Positions 8,768 through 17,585 are shown, numbered from the stretch's first letter. The stretch: 64,000 nt of DNA from Dorea formicigenerans (GCF_025150245.1 NZ_CP102279.1:1733423-1797422); one strand, 5' to 3'. Notes: generated by a model from the letters alone, not told the origin. Translations and numbers: made by a program.

Positions 8768-9841
8768 CTATATCAATGTCACGATCCACATGACAGCATA
8801 AATAATTGCTCCAAGGATCACTCCTCTAAGTCCTACAAATTTCCAGAAAGCACCTTGATCTGCCGGAAGATCTCCAACCATCTTTCCCGTCTGTCCATTC
8901 ATGGCAAATGTATATTTTTCTCCTTTCCAGGTCGTATTTAAAACCCAGACAGGATACATTGCATACCAGTACTGCGCACTCATAATATTAATCTGACGAT
9001 TTGTAGTAGTAACTGTCTGATACCCTTTTACAGTCTCTCTAAGAGCATCTTCCGCACTTTGCCGGATCCGATTGGTTGCACGCCCCATACATTCTTCCAT
9101 ATTCACATCATATCGGTCTGCCACATATCCGGCAAGATACGGTGTCTGAAATGGCACAGCATCTTTAAAATCATATGGTTCGATTGCTTCCATAAGTGCA
9201 TCGTCCATTTTTCTTGAACAATCTGTTGGAACATGTTCAAATTCAATGCCGCCGGCTCTGTCCACATGATAATATTCATGCTCCGTATGTTCTTTATTTC
9301 CCTGTCTCCAGGTTCGTATCCGCTCTGCATTGTATGTCATATATGCCTGTGCATCTACATCGAACAGCCAGAATGGAACATAGACACCTACAATCTCATC
9401 AATGTGATTTTCAAAGCTGAATACTTTTGGAAGAAATGATTTCTTTTCTAAATGTTTATAGTAAGCTGCTTTTGCAGCCTTTTTATCCAGCTTAAACGGA
9501 ATGATATAATCCGGCCTCAATTCTCCTTCAAACTGGCCTTTTAGAACAACACGATTTCCACAGAACGGACATGTCGTAGCTCCTGTTGTTTTGTCTGCTG
9601 TAATTTCACCGCCACAGGACTGACAAGAATAAACTGCCATGCCAGAAATTTCATCTTCTTTCCATTGTGCTCCATTACCAGCTTCCCAGCGTGTTTCCTC
9701 TGGATTTTTCTTCTGTTCCTGTTCGAATTCTTCAATAGATACTTCTGTGTCGCAAAATGGACATTTCATCTTTTGAGATCCGCTATCAAACTCCATAGCT
9801 CCTCCACATGCAGGGCATTTATATTCTCTTAAATCAGACAT
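8768..9841 (-). CDS. TFIIB-type double zinc-ribbon membrane protein (YdjG-like)
   Basis: A 357-residue protein with two N-terminal zinc ribbons: CPAC with CPFC at residues 9-31, and CQSC with CPFC at about 70-95. A large conserved domain follows, with motifs LRPDYIIPFKL, VYVPFWLFD and YPVWVLNT. One C-terminal membrane helix lies at about 336-357. The arrangement matches Bacillus YdjG, part of the YdjGHI complex linked to membrane stress and PspA recruitment. In this window PspA is absent. It sits 41 bp after the SPFH gene and 15 bp before the TPM gene, so the three are likely made together. Confidence 0.83.
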   Translation of the reverse strand: MSDLREYKCPACGGAMEFDSGSQKMKCPFCDTEVSIEEFEQEQKKNPEETRWEAGNGAQWKEDEISGMAVYSCQSCGGEITADKTTGATTCPFCGNRVVLKGQFEGELRPDYIIPFKLDKKAAKAAYYKHLEKKSFLPKVFSFENHIDEIVGVYVPFWLFDVDAQAYMTYNAERIRTWRQGNKEHTEHEYYHVDRAGGIEFEHVPTDCSRKMDDALMEAIEPYDFKDAVPFQTPYLAGYVADRYDVNMEECMGRATNRIRQSAEDALRETVKGYQTVTTTNRQINIMSAQYWYAMYPVWVLNTTWKGEKYTFAMNGQTGKMVGDLPADQGAFWKFVGLRGVILGAIIYAVMWIVTLI

Positions 9842-9882
9842 CCTCTCAACTCCTTTCCCTAATTAGTTATAAAACCTTCTGC

Positions 9883-11274
9883 TTACTGCATGTCATTCTC
9901 ATCAAATGGATCTCCGCACTCTGGACAGAATCTTGGTGGATTCTTTGGATCTTCAGGCTCCCAGCCACATTTATCACAGCGATATAATGGTTCTCCTGCC
10001 GGTTTTTGTTTTCCACACTCCATACAGAATTTCCCCTTATTCACAGTTCCACAACTACAAGTCCAGCCATCTGCCGGTTTTTGTTTTCCGCACTCTATGC
10101 AGAATTTTCCGGTATTTACTTTACCACAAGCGCACGTCCAGCCAGCCGCTGTTTCTGTCGTCTGTGTGTTCTGTGCCATTTCCTGCTGTTTTATCTGTTG
10201 TTGCTGCATCTGTTGTTCACGCATCTGCTGTTCCTGCATCTGTTGTTGCTGCATCTGTTGTTGTGCTGCTCCCTGGTTATAGAGTCCTTGAAGATTCATG
10301 CCACCCATACCGCCTCCGGCCATGTTCATACCCATAAATCCCATCATCGCACCATTAGGATTACCGGCAGCAGTCTTCATTGCCTCTGCCTGAGCCATTC
10401 CAAGAGTAGCTGCCATCATATTCGGATCGCGATACATCGATGCATTCTGTGCCTGTTTGATTGCCTCTGCATCTTCTTCTTTCAATGTAACTGGATTAAA
10501 TGCTACAGATACAATTGAAATTCCTCTAAGTTCTGACCATTTTTTCGTCAGCACCTCATTCATCGCATCTCCAATTTCCATAGAATGTGCCGGAATCTGG
10601 CTTGGACGTATCTCCAGTTCAGCTATCTTCGCAAATGCCGGTTGAAGAGCATTGATAAATTCTGTGCGAAGCTGTGTGTCAATCTCACTTCTTTCAAATC
10701 GGTCTGATACATTTCCGCCTAAATTCGTATAGAACAAAAGTGGATTTGTGATACGATAGGAATAAATTCCATTACAGCGTATTTCAACATCTTTATCCAG
10801 GTTGATTTTTTGATCGACTACACGGAACCAGACTGGATTTGCTGTACCAAATTTATTGTCTGTAATTTCTTTCGTATTAAAATAATAGACTCTCTGATCT
10901 TTACCCGTGTCACCACCGTATGTAAATCTTTTTCCAATTGTCATAAATGTTGATTTAATACTGTCACTTAAATTTCCGGCAAAAATACTTGGTTCGGAAG
11001 ATGTATCATATGTATACTCTCCTGGCTCTGCACAAACTTCCACAACTTTACCCTGTTCTACAATCATCATACACTGTCCATTTGCTACTGCAATTCCGGA
11101 ACCGTTACTAATAATGTTGTCACTTCCTTTTGTATTGGAAGATCTTGCTCCTGTACGTTTCTGACCTTTGATCATCAATGTATCCTGATCCAACGCATCA
11201 CAATAGAAAAATTCTTTCCATTGATCCGCCATAACACCGCCTGCTGCTCCCATTGCCGCTTTAATAAGTCCCAT
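9883..11274 (-). CDS. SPFH-domain protein with Q/M-rich linker and C-terminal zinc ribbons (YdjI-like)
   Basis: A 463-residue SPFH/stomatin-type protein of the COG4260 (YdjI) group. An upstream frame adds ten residues, but AGGAGTTAAAAAT precedes the ATG at 11274, giving MGLIKAAMGAAGG. The SPFH core covers about 25-300. A Gln/Met repeat tract (about 335-372) follows. After it come two near-identical zinc ribbons, each of the form W-T-C-x-C-G-x-V-N-x-G-K-F-C-x-E-C-G-K-Q-K-P, and a third longer zinc module (CDKCGWEP, FCPECGDPF). In Bacillus the equivalent protein localises at the membrane with YdjG/YdjH. Triplicated zinc modules are more elaborate than I would expect for the short YdjI. Confidence 0.87.
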   Translation of the reverse strand: MGLIKAAMGAAGGVMADQWKEFFYCDALDQDTLMIKGQKRTGARSSNTKGSDNIISNGSGIAVANGQCMMIVEQGKVVEVCAEPGEYTYDTSSEPSIFAGNLSDSIKSTFMTIGKRFTYGGDTGKDQRVYYFNTKEITDNKFGTANPVWFRVVDQKINLDKDVEIRCNGIYSYRITNPLLFYTNLGGNVSDRFERSEIDTQLRTEFINALQPAFAKIAELEIRPSQIPAHSMEIGDAMNEVLTKKWSELRGISIVSVAFNPVTLKEEDAEAIKQAQNASMYRDPNMMAATLGMAQAEAMKTAAGNPNGAMMGFMGMNMAGGGMGGMNLQGLYNQGAAQQQMQQQQMQEQQMREQQMQQQQIKQQEMAQNTQTTETAAGWTCACGKVNTGKFCIECGKQKPADGWTCSCGTVNKGKFCMECGKQKPAGEPLYRCDKCGWEPEDPKNPPRFCPECGDPFDENDMQ

Positions 11275-11305
11275 ATTTTTAACTCCTTTCGCATCTGATA
11301 TCACA

Positions 11306-11395
11306 CTCAGGCGGAACCCACCACAAGATGTGCTCCACCTGACTTATTTTCACCTATTTCACCTTATTCAAGAATGCTTTCGGCATACTTTGTTT
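11306..11395 (-). repeat. Two imperfect hairpins between lipoprotein and SPFH genes
   Basis: An imperfect stem runs from CAGGCGGAAC at 11309 to the matching arm ending near 11341. A second starts at about 11368 (CAAGAATGC, then CGGCAT). The second resembles the perfect hairpin at 20586-20607. They may act as mRNA hairpins or be decayed copies of a dispersed element. Confidence 0.35.
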
Positions 11396-11400
11396 CTTGA

Positions 11401-11751
11401 TTAATCTCTGGCAAAATGAACTGTGACTCCACTGACTTCATAGGTCAACGTATTGTCATCTAATTTCTGGAATTCCATCTCATCTTCTATTGAAATACCA
11501 TTCTCTGTTTCATCCCATTTACCAGTTGTTTCATCACCATTTACATTTAATTTTACTTTTCCGTTATCCTGTAGTGTAAAATGAAATTCATCAAATACGG
11601 TATCTACTCCAACTTCTATTCCGGCATATTCAGCCTTTGTTGCTTTCCACTTTCCGAGATATTCACTTCCGGACATATCTTTTCCGCCACATCCGAAAAG
11701 CATCATAGCGGCTGTGATCACAGCAATTAAGACCGCCAATTTTTTTCTCAT
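11401..11751 (-). CDS. Small lipoprotein, lipocalin-like domain
   Basis: A 116-residue predicted lipoprotein. The signal helix ends in the lipobox LFGC with Cys21. The mature part (SEYLGKWKATKAEYAG, GKVKLNVNGDETTGKW, LTYEVSGVTVHFAR) has the alternating beta pattern and the GKWK/TGKW turns seen in small lipocalin-like domains of Clostridia. The ATG follows GGAAAGGGTG. It lies 43 bp after the AIM24 gene and upstream of the SPFH gene. Function unknown. Confidence 0.75.
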   Translation of the reverse strand: MRKKLAVLIAVITAAMMLFGCGGKDMSGSEYLGKWKATKAEYAGIEVGVDTVFDEFHFTLQDNGKVKLNVNGDETTGKWDETENGISIEDEMEFQKLDDNTLTYEVSGVTVHFARD

Positions 11752-11794
11752 AATAAATTCACCCTTTCCTCTTATGTGTTCTTAGATTACTTAT

Positions 11795-12475
11795 TTATTT
11801 TTTTCCGTCTGCAAAAAATGGCTGGAGCAGCGCTGCAACATTTGCGATCGGCATTGTCTGAAGAATAATCTTACCTGGTCCTCTCACTACAGTATTAAAT
11901 AATCCTTCACCACCAAGGAACATATTTTTCATTCCTTCGACTTTAACAATGTCCATTGTACAAGTCTCTTCCATTGCAGCCAGGTAACCTGTATCAACAA
12001 TCATTTCCTGTCCTGGAGCAAGATTATATTCTACTCCGTAACCATCAATTTCAATAAATGCTGTTCCTTGTCCGGTTAATTTCTGCATGATGAATCCTTC
12101 ACCACCAAACAATCCTTTTCCAAGTTTTTTCTGCATGTAAACAGAAAGTTCTACGCCCTCCTCCGCTGCAAGAAATGCTTTTTTCTGAACGATCATGCTC
12201 TTTCCTGGTCCAATCTCTAATGCATTGACAGAACCTGGAAAGCTGGAAGCAAATGCAATCATTCCATCGCCGCCCTGCGCACTGTAACGATTCTGAAATG
12301 CATTTTCTCCTGAAAATGCTCTTCCAAGCATCTTCTTCATTCCTCCGCCGACTGTCTCCATTTTCATATTCGGGCTCATCCAGCTCATACTTCCGGATTC
12401 TGTGATCATACCTTCTCCTGACTGTAAATAACAAATAACGACTGGTAAATTCCCTCCTGTGATTTCATACCTCAT
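11795..12475 (-). CDS. AIM24 family protein (TIGR00266-like)
   Basis: A 226-residue soluble protein of the AIM24/TIGR00266 family, built from beta-strand repeats. Family markers are the start YEITGGNLPVVICYLQSGE, the LGRAFSGENAFQNRY segment and the C-terminal half MFLGGEGLFNTVVRGPGKI. In yeast the namesake affects mitochondrial inner-membrane organisation. In bacteria the role is open. The ATG follows GGAGGAAAATTAT. Genomic linkage with SPFH and zinc-ribbon genes suggests a shared membrane-associated job, which is inference. Confidence 0.87.
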   Translation of the reverse strand: MRYEITGGNLPVVICYLQSGEGMITESGSMSWMSPNMKMETVGGGMKKMLGRAFSGENAFQNRYSAQGGDGMIAFASSFPGSVNALEIGPGKSMIVQKKAFLAAEEGVELSVYMQKKLGKGLFGGEGFIMQKLTGQGTAFIEIDGYGVEYNLAPGQEMIVDTGYLAAMEETCTMDIVKVEGMKNMFLGGEGLFNTVVRGPGKIILQTMPIANVAALLQPFFADGKK

Positions 12476-12521
12476 ATAATTTTCCTCCTTATAAAATATT
12501 TCTAATTAATTTTGCTCTAAT

Positions 12522-13571
12522 TTAAAATCCGCTCAATCTGTAAAGTAATAATTCAGTAGCTGAATCATCATCTCGATCTTGTGTCAATGCAACCAATATA
12601 CTTCCATCGTCCTGTTTAGCTGCACCTGCAATCCATGCATATCTAGCTCCAAACAGATCCGGTGCTTCTACTGAGCCAAGTACACTTGCATCCGGTCCCC
12701 AGATATAGAGATCTCGCATATTCGCATCAATTCCAAAGAAACCTTCTGGAATTTCCATGATCTGTGATACATATGCAAGCCAATCATCACCATCTTTTCC
12801 CTTTTCTCCGAAGGTCAGTAAGTGATTTCCTTCCATATCATATGCTTTTAAAATATAGGCATCTAATTCCTCACTGCGTCCTCCGATATATGCATAGTTC
12901 TCACTGATCAGTGCTGTGCTTATAATATCGTACTCCTGCGGCATCCAGTCCTGTGCTGTTGCTGTTCCATCTGCTACTACAATCTTTTTTATATCAAAGA
13001 GAGCAGATATACCAACATTTCCACTTCTTTGCATTTTTACAGGTCCAATGTCCTTTGCCAGCTCTTCTATGTTTCCGTCCTTAATTCTCAAGAATGCATT
13101 ATTGGTAAGCTTACTGGAAACATATAAGTTCCCTGTTTCATCTGCTGTGATCTCTGAATACCCATCACCAATTGGAATATCTTTTACAAATGTAACTGCA
13201 TCATTTGCATACTGATATTCTTTTAACTTGTCATCTGCGAGTATCCATACCCGGTCACCTGCTGCAGCTACACGTCCACTGAAAATATCATCTACAATAT
13301 ATGGACTTTCAAATGGAATCCACTGACAATGTACTGTAACCGGTCCCATTGTCACATCACGTACGGCTTCTGTCGTAAATGGTGTTCCTTCTTCTGGTGA
13401 AAGTTTTACTTCCTCTTCTTCATCTTCTTTTTCTTCCGACTCTTCTTTTTCAACTTTCACCTTGGCTTCATCAGATTTCTTTTTTTCTTTCTTATCTTTT
13501 CCGCCACACGCACTAAATAATAAAAGTACACATAAGACAGAAAGAATAATTCCTAATGCTCTCTTTTTCAT
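12522..13571 (-). CDS. Putative lipoprotein with acidic linker and propeller-like repeats
   Basis: A 349-residue predicted lipoprotein, the first gene of the group running down to 6801. Lipobox LLFSAC places the lipidated Cys at residue 22. A very charged Lys/Glu linker (about 25-62) follows. The rest has short repeated strands with Trp/Tyr/Asp turns (AAGDRVWILADD, ITADETGNLYVSS, MRDLYIWGPD, DGSILVALTQD), suggesting a beta-propeller, probably extracellular. I chose the ATG at 13571, nine bases after GGAG. An in-frame ATG three codons earlier sits too close to the same site. A 12-bp inverted repeat lies 120 bp upstream. Confidence 0.73.
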   Translation of the reverse strand: MKKRALGIILSVLCVLLLFSACGGKDKKEKKKSDEAKVKVEKEESEEKEDEEEEVKLSPEEGTPFTTEAVRDVTMGPVTVHCQWIPFESPYIVDDIFSGRVAAAGDRVWILADDKLKEYQYANDAVTFVKDIPIGDGYSEITADETGNLYVSSKLTNNAFLRIKDGNIEELAKDIGPVKMQRSGNVGISALFDIKKIVVADGTATAQDWMPQEYDIISTALISENYAYIGGRSEELDAYILKAYDMEGNHLLTFGEKGKDGDDWLAYVSQIMEIPEGFFGIDANMRDLYIWGPDASVLGSVEAPDLFGARYAWIAGAAKQDDGSILVALTQDRDDDSATELLLYRLSGF

Positions 13572-13691
13572 TTTGATCATCTCCTTTTTCTTCTTTTCAA
13601 ATCTTTGAGCTATGTGATTTTCTGGTTTTATCTTATATGTTTTTTTTATTATTTTCTATTCACCCACGGCTACTTAATGGCCTGTTTTCGT

Positions 13692-13716
13692 TAATGGTAT
13701 ACCAGGTATACCATTA
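13692..13716. promoter_or_regulatory. Perfect 12-bp inverted repeat, likely operator
   Basis: TAATGGTATACC, one A, GGTATACCATTA: a 25-bp palindrome with perfect arms. It contains TGGTATACC/GGTATACCA half-sites like those bound by GntR-family (FadR/UxuR-like) repressors. On the minus strand it follows a possible promoter (TATAAG/TATTAT near 13724-13732). It lies upstream of the gene starting at 13571. No U-tract follows, so it is unlikely to be a terminator. Confidence 0.6.
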
Positions 13717-13782
13717 TTTTTCCCTTATAATACAAGCTTTCTCTTCATGTCGATCACAACATAGTTCTTTTTACCTAAAACT

Positions 13783-13806
13783 AAAAAAGGTCCACCGGAC
13801 CTTTTT
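13783..13806. terminator. Bidirectional intrinsic terminator
   Basis: AAAAAAGGTCC, ACC, GGACCTTTTT. The stem is flanked by A and T runs, so it can work in both directions. On the minus strand it is the second terminator after the LuxR-type gene. Confidence 0.8.
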
Positions 13807-13825
13807 GTCGTATGCTTGGCAACAG

Positions 13826-13862
13826 AAAAACCGGGCAAAAGGCTTTCGCCCTCTGCTCGGTT
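13826..13862 (-). terminator. First terminator after the signalling operon
   Basis: A 15-position stem from AACCGGGCAAAAGGC to GCCCTCTGCTCGGTT with a TTTC loop, two mismatches and one G-T pair. It is followed on the minus strand by TTTTTC and begins 25 bp after the stop at 13888. Confidence 0.8.
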
Positions 13863-13887
13863 TCCATCACTTAATCCTGTAATCATC

Positions 13888-15471
13888 TTATCGTTCCAGC
13901 TCACTGATCCGTCCGCATCTCTCAAACAGATCCAGATATAACATCAGTTCATTGTAAGATGAAACTTTTAATTTTTCATAGATATTTCTATTATGTTTTT
14001 TTACCGTACTCATACTAATAAATGCAATTTCAGGAATCTGTGCAATCTCGTATCCTTCCATATAGTAATGAAAAATTATATACTCTGTTTTTGTCAAAGT
14101 ACATACTCCCAGTGCAAATCTAGTAAACAATTCTTCAATATTCGGTGGCAGTGACTGTGTATGGATCTTTTCATTTTTCTTCTGTTCACCAGTGAATCGC
14201 AATAATTCTTCTAACTCTTCAATACCCGATTCATTTCTTAAAAGTTCTTTATTTCCAACAATGTCAGAAAATCCCCGAAGTATAGGCTTAACAAACCTCT
14301 GTGACAAATGATTTGCAAGGAAAAACATCACAACTAAAAAACCTATTCCGGCTAACATCATATAATTTCGGTTCCGCCAGACAGAAGCTTGCCATTTATC
14401 TTTCGGAAGAAGTACTGCAACTACCCACCGATTTTCTTTTTCTCCCGGAATCTGTATTTCCTTCTGCAGACCTATAAACTCTCCTTGACCGGAAAAATAT
14501 TCATTGTAATATTTCTTATGATTGATTTTTAAATCTTCAACTGACTGAAGCCAGGTTCCATCGGTAGAACCTGTCATACCTTTCTGCACTTCCAATATCT
14601 GATCGCTGACTGGTGCAAGTATCGTAACCATAGAGCCGTATTTGCTGTCTACAGCTGTGTAATTCTGATTAAAATACATGGAATTCAGTTCCACTCCACA
14701 TTGTCCATATATGTCTCCTGAATTTCCAATGATCGGGACACACAAGAACATGACATCTTCCCACGTTCCGGTCAATGACGTCTTCTCACTCCAGAAATAT
14801 GACATTCCTTTTCGTTTTTTTTCATCTACCAATGTGTGATATCCCGGCATTACATCCGTATTAAACTCCAAATTCCATCGATTATGTAATTCCAGTTCTT
14901 TTTCGCGTGCAATATCCGGACTGCCACGGAACAAAATGGTCTCCGCCATTAAATTTCCAGTATTGGTAACATTTTTTAATCTTAGATAAAGTCCGCTTCT
15001 TGACTTTTCACTCCCGGATATTTTCGTATTGACTGTAGCATCCAATACTGCATATACACCACTCGGACGACAGATTTGAATTGTCGTATTCATTTCCGGA
15101 TATATCTGTCTCTGTAATTCAATCAGTGCTTCCTGGTCATCATTATAATCTGTAAGTTTCTTTGCATTATTTTTCAATTGATTATCTATATTCTGACTGA
15201 TCTGTCCGGAAAGAGAAAGTCCATATCCTGTATATTGTTCAAGATCTTCCTGCATCTGTGCTGTACTGGAATCCAACTGCATCTGTAATACATCTTGTAT
15301 CTGTTTATGCGTTCCAAACAGATTTCTTGTCAGGACAAGCAGCAGACACACTATTCCAAGACCTGCCATGACCATGGTGCATAAGTACAGCATCAGCTTT
15401 TTTCGCATTGGAATATTCTTTTTTCTTGCCAGATAGATAATCTGGCCAAGTTCTTTTATTTTCTTTATCAT
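13888..15471 (-). CDS. Membrane-anchored LuxR-type regulator with extracytoplasmic Cache-like sensor
   Basis: A 527-residue predicted one-component transcription factor. A short cytoplasmic lead is followed by a membrane helix (about 24-46). A large extracytoplasmic sensor (about 50-365) comes next, with dCache-like features (ICRPSGVYAVLDAT, VPIIGNSGDIYGQCGVELN). A second helix follows (GIGFLVVMFFLANHL), then a short linker and a C-terminal LuxR-type helix-turn-helix (about 459-513: LTKTEY, ISMSTVKKHNRNIYEKLKV). No receiver or kinase domain is present. It is the last gene of the signalling operon, 22 bp after the solute-binding protein. The ligand is unknown. Direct sensing through the membrane is inference from the architecture. 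Confidence 0.85.
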   Translation of the reverse strand: MIKKIKELGQIIYLARKKNIPMRKKLMLYLCTMVMAGLGIVCLLLVLTRNLFGTHKQIQDVLQMQLDSSTAQMQEDLEQYTGYGLSLSGQISQNIDNQLKNNAKKLTDYNDDQEALIELQRQIYPEMNTTIQICRPSGVYAVLDATVNTKISGSEKSRSGLYLRLKNVTNTGNLMAETILFRGSPDIAREKELELHNRWNLEFNTDVMPGYHTLVDEKKRKGMSYFWSEKTSLTGTWEDVMFLCVPIIGNSGDIYGQCGVELNSMYFNQNYTAVDSKYGSMVTILAPVSDQILEVQKGMTGSTDGTWLQSVEDLKINHKKYYNEYFSGQGEFIGLQKEIQIPGEKENRWVVAVLLPKDKWQASVWRNRNYMMLAGIGFLVVMFFLANHLSQRFVKPILRGFSDIVGNKELLRNESGIEELEELLRFTGEQKKNEKIHTQSLPPNIEELFTRFALGVCTLTKTEYIIFHYYMEGYEIAQIPEIAFISMSTVKKHNRNIYEKLKVSSYNELMLYLDLFERCGRISELER

Positions 15472-15493
15472 TTCTTACCCATACTCTATCTTA

Positions 15494-16873
15494 TTATTCC
15501 ATCGAATCACTAAATTCCTGAAATGTATCCCATACTAATGTTTCTATATCTGCCTCGTTGTTCATATATCTTTTTCTTGCAGATGTTAATTTCATTCTGA
15601 TATTTTTTTCGAATTTCATTTCCGAGTCAAGATAACTATCCATTTGAGGTGCGCAATAAAATGTATATTCATTTTGTGTATCTATGAATGCCTGATACAG
15701 ACTTTTATATTTTTCATTTGTAAGATTATTTATTGCTTCCGGTAATAATTCGAATGCCTTTTCCGTCACTGGCATATATCCCACGCTTGTAACAAATTGA
15801 ACATTCTTTTCTGGTTCAGTCAGCCATTTTACAAATTTTGCTGCTGCTTCTTCTCTTTCTGGATCAGACTTTGTAAGGCAGATTCCTGCACCTCTTTGCA
15901 TAACAAGCCTGCCTCCATTTTTGAAGACCGGAACTGGTCTGGCAATAATTTCAATTGGCTCAGAACGATTATCGGAGTAAGTTACAATATCTTCATAATA
16001 TAATACACTGGCTGAAGATGCTACACTGACAATGGACTCACCTGTTCTAAGAGGCTCTGTTGCATACCCTTCATTTAACCAGATTCCACCTTCTATAGCC
16101 GCCCTTGCATAAGGCTCCCATACTTGCCCAAACTCGCTGGTATCATAGACGATTTTGTCCCCATTAAAAAAATCTGTCCCCAGTGACTCTACTCCTACTT
16201 GAAAATAATTAAAATGATAATCATGAACAAACATGCTCTTTCCATCACCATCTACATCAGGAGTCTGAGCATCTGACCATTCATAATAGGTATCTGCCAA
16301 GTCAAAAAGATCTTCCCAAGTGGTAAGCTGTTCCATAGAAGCTCCGGTATCTGCTGAAAAACGATCAAATATCGTCTTGTTAACAAATAAGATTTCTGTA
16401 GATTTAGCAACCGGAAATACGAGGAGGCGACCGTCAATTTCACCTTCTTTAAGAAACTCCGGTATAAAATCTTTCAACTCGTTTTCTGAAAAATAATCAT
16501 GATAATCTGCCAATATACCGGAATCATTCATAGCTAGCACTGTTTTGGGATATGAGATAAAAAGATCTGGTAATTTTGCCGCTCCCGGATCTTTATTCGC
16601 TGCTTTTAGTACTTCTTCATGAATCGTATTTGTATTAGATACCATCCCTACCTGGATTTTTATACCTTCTTTTTTCCCTTCCGTCCCATTAAATTCATCG
16701 ATCAGATCATTTAACGGAGAATCTGTCTGTCCTCCATATACATGCCAGATAGTCAATGTGATTGGTTCTTTGCGGCTCTGACTTTTTCCACACCCGGCCA
16801 TCGTTGACAGAATTGCTACAATAATAACCACACTGATAACTTTTCTTTTGATTTTTTCTTCTGTAGATCTCAT
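15494..16873 (-). CDS. Extracellular solute-binding lipoprotein (ABC family 1), no permease nearby
   Basis: A 459-residue family 1 (sugar-type) binding protein. The signal helix ends in the lipobox TMAGC, Cys28. The mature protein begins with the usual LTIWHVYGGQTDSPLNDLIDEFN and contains LPDLFISYPKTVLAMNDSGIL, AASVLYYEDI and the C-terminal domain EKNVQFVTSVGYMPVTEKAF. It starts at an ATG behind AGGGGGGACGAGA. No ABC permease or ATPase gene adjoins it. Its neighbours are a two-component system on one side and a Cache-LuxR regulator on the other. A role in ligand presentation to a sensor is plausible but unproven. Confidence 0.88.
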   Translation of the reverse strand: MRSTEEKIKRKVISVVIIVAILSTMAGCGKSQSRKEPITLTIWHVYGGQTDSPLNDLIDEFNGTEGKKEGIKIQVGMVSNTNTIHEEVLKAANKDPGAAKLPDLFISYPKTVLAMNDSGILADYHDYFSENELKDFIPEFLKEGEIDGRLLVFPVAKSTEILFVNKTIFDRFSADTGASMEQLTTWEDLFDLADTYYEWSDAQTPDVDGDGKSMFVHDYHFNYFQVGVESLGTDFFNGDKIVYDTSEFGQVWEPYARAAIEGGIWLNEGYATEPLRTGESIVSVASSASVLYYEDIVTYSDNRSEPIEIIARPVPVFKNGGRLVMQRGAGICLTKSDPEREEAAAKFVKWLTEPEKNVQFVTSVGYMPVTEKAFELLPEAINNLTNEKYKSLYQAFIDTQNEYTFYCAPQMDSYLDSEMKFEKNIRMKLTSARKRYMNNEADIETLVWDTFQEFSDSME

Positions 16874-16958
16874 TCTCGTCCCCCCTTTTAAGCGAAAACT
16901 CTCTCTTAAATATCATATCAATTAATCAAAAGAAAGACATGAACCAAAAGATCTATTT

Positions 16959-17585
16959 TTATATCTTTATTGCAATTCCACTAATTCTTGCTTCTATTGC
17001 AAGCTCTGTGCGGCTTTCACAGCCTGTCTTTTCCAACATTCGATGGATGTGATTTTTCACAGTACTTTCCGAAATCACCAGTTTTTCAGCGATCGCAGCA
17101 TTCGAAGCACCAGTGGTCATCAATCGCAGTACTTCCATTTCCCGTTCTGTAAATTCATGACTTGTGGCCATCCCTACCTTAACTTGTGGTACCTTATCCG
17201 GATAAACAGATTCTCCACTCATCGTTCTGTCCATTACCTGCAGGATAGTTTCTTTCGATGCTTCTTTATACCAGAAGCTATCGATTCCAATCTCTCTTGC
17301 CCTTGTAAGCCAAGATGTTTCCGGCATAGATGTTACAGCAATAATCTTCACTTCTGGTCTGAATTTTTTTATCTCACAGGCGGCTGACAGTCCATTCGAA
17401 CCATCTGACATAAGAATGTCCATCAGAATTAAATCAACTGGATTTCCTTTCAGTGCTTTTGTGGCCAATGCTGCTGAATCTACCTGCATTACAAGTTTAT
17501 ATTTTTCACTGGATTTTATGTACATTTCAAATAACTGCCTGGCTATATACTGATCATCTACGATCATTACTTTTACTTTCTCCAT
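16959..17585 (-). CDS. NarL/FixJ-type response regulator
   Basis: A 208-residue response regulator. The receiver domain (about 3-120) has acidic residues Asp10/Asp11, the phosphoacceptor Asp56 ([11 protein letters not shown]), Thr at VTSMPET and Lys at YKEAS. A short linker leads to a C-terminal LuxR-type DNA-binding domain (about 143-205: [31 protein letters not shown]). Its start lies inside the end of the histidine kinase gene, overlapping it by 13 bp, so kinase and regulator are almost certainly a cognate pair. Targets may include its own operon. Confidence 0.93.
   Translation of the reverse strand: MEKVKVMIVDDQYIARQLFEMYIKSSEKYKLVMQVDSAALATKALKGNPVDLILMDILMSDGSNGLSAACEIKKFRPEVKIIAVTSMPETSWLTRAREIGIDSFWYKEASKETILQVMDRTMSGESVYPDKVPQVKVGMATSHEFTEREMEVLRLMTTGASNAAIAEKLVISESTVKNHIHRMLEKTGCESRTELAIEARISGIAIKI

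Noticed and set aside
9890-10518. Several plus-strand frames opposite the SPFH gene
   Set aside because: They are the reverse reading of the zinc ribbons and Gln/Met tract, giving Cys/Ile/Leu-rich nonsense.
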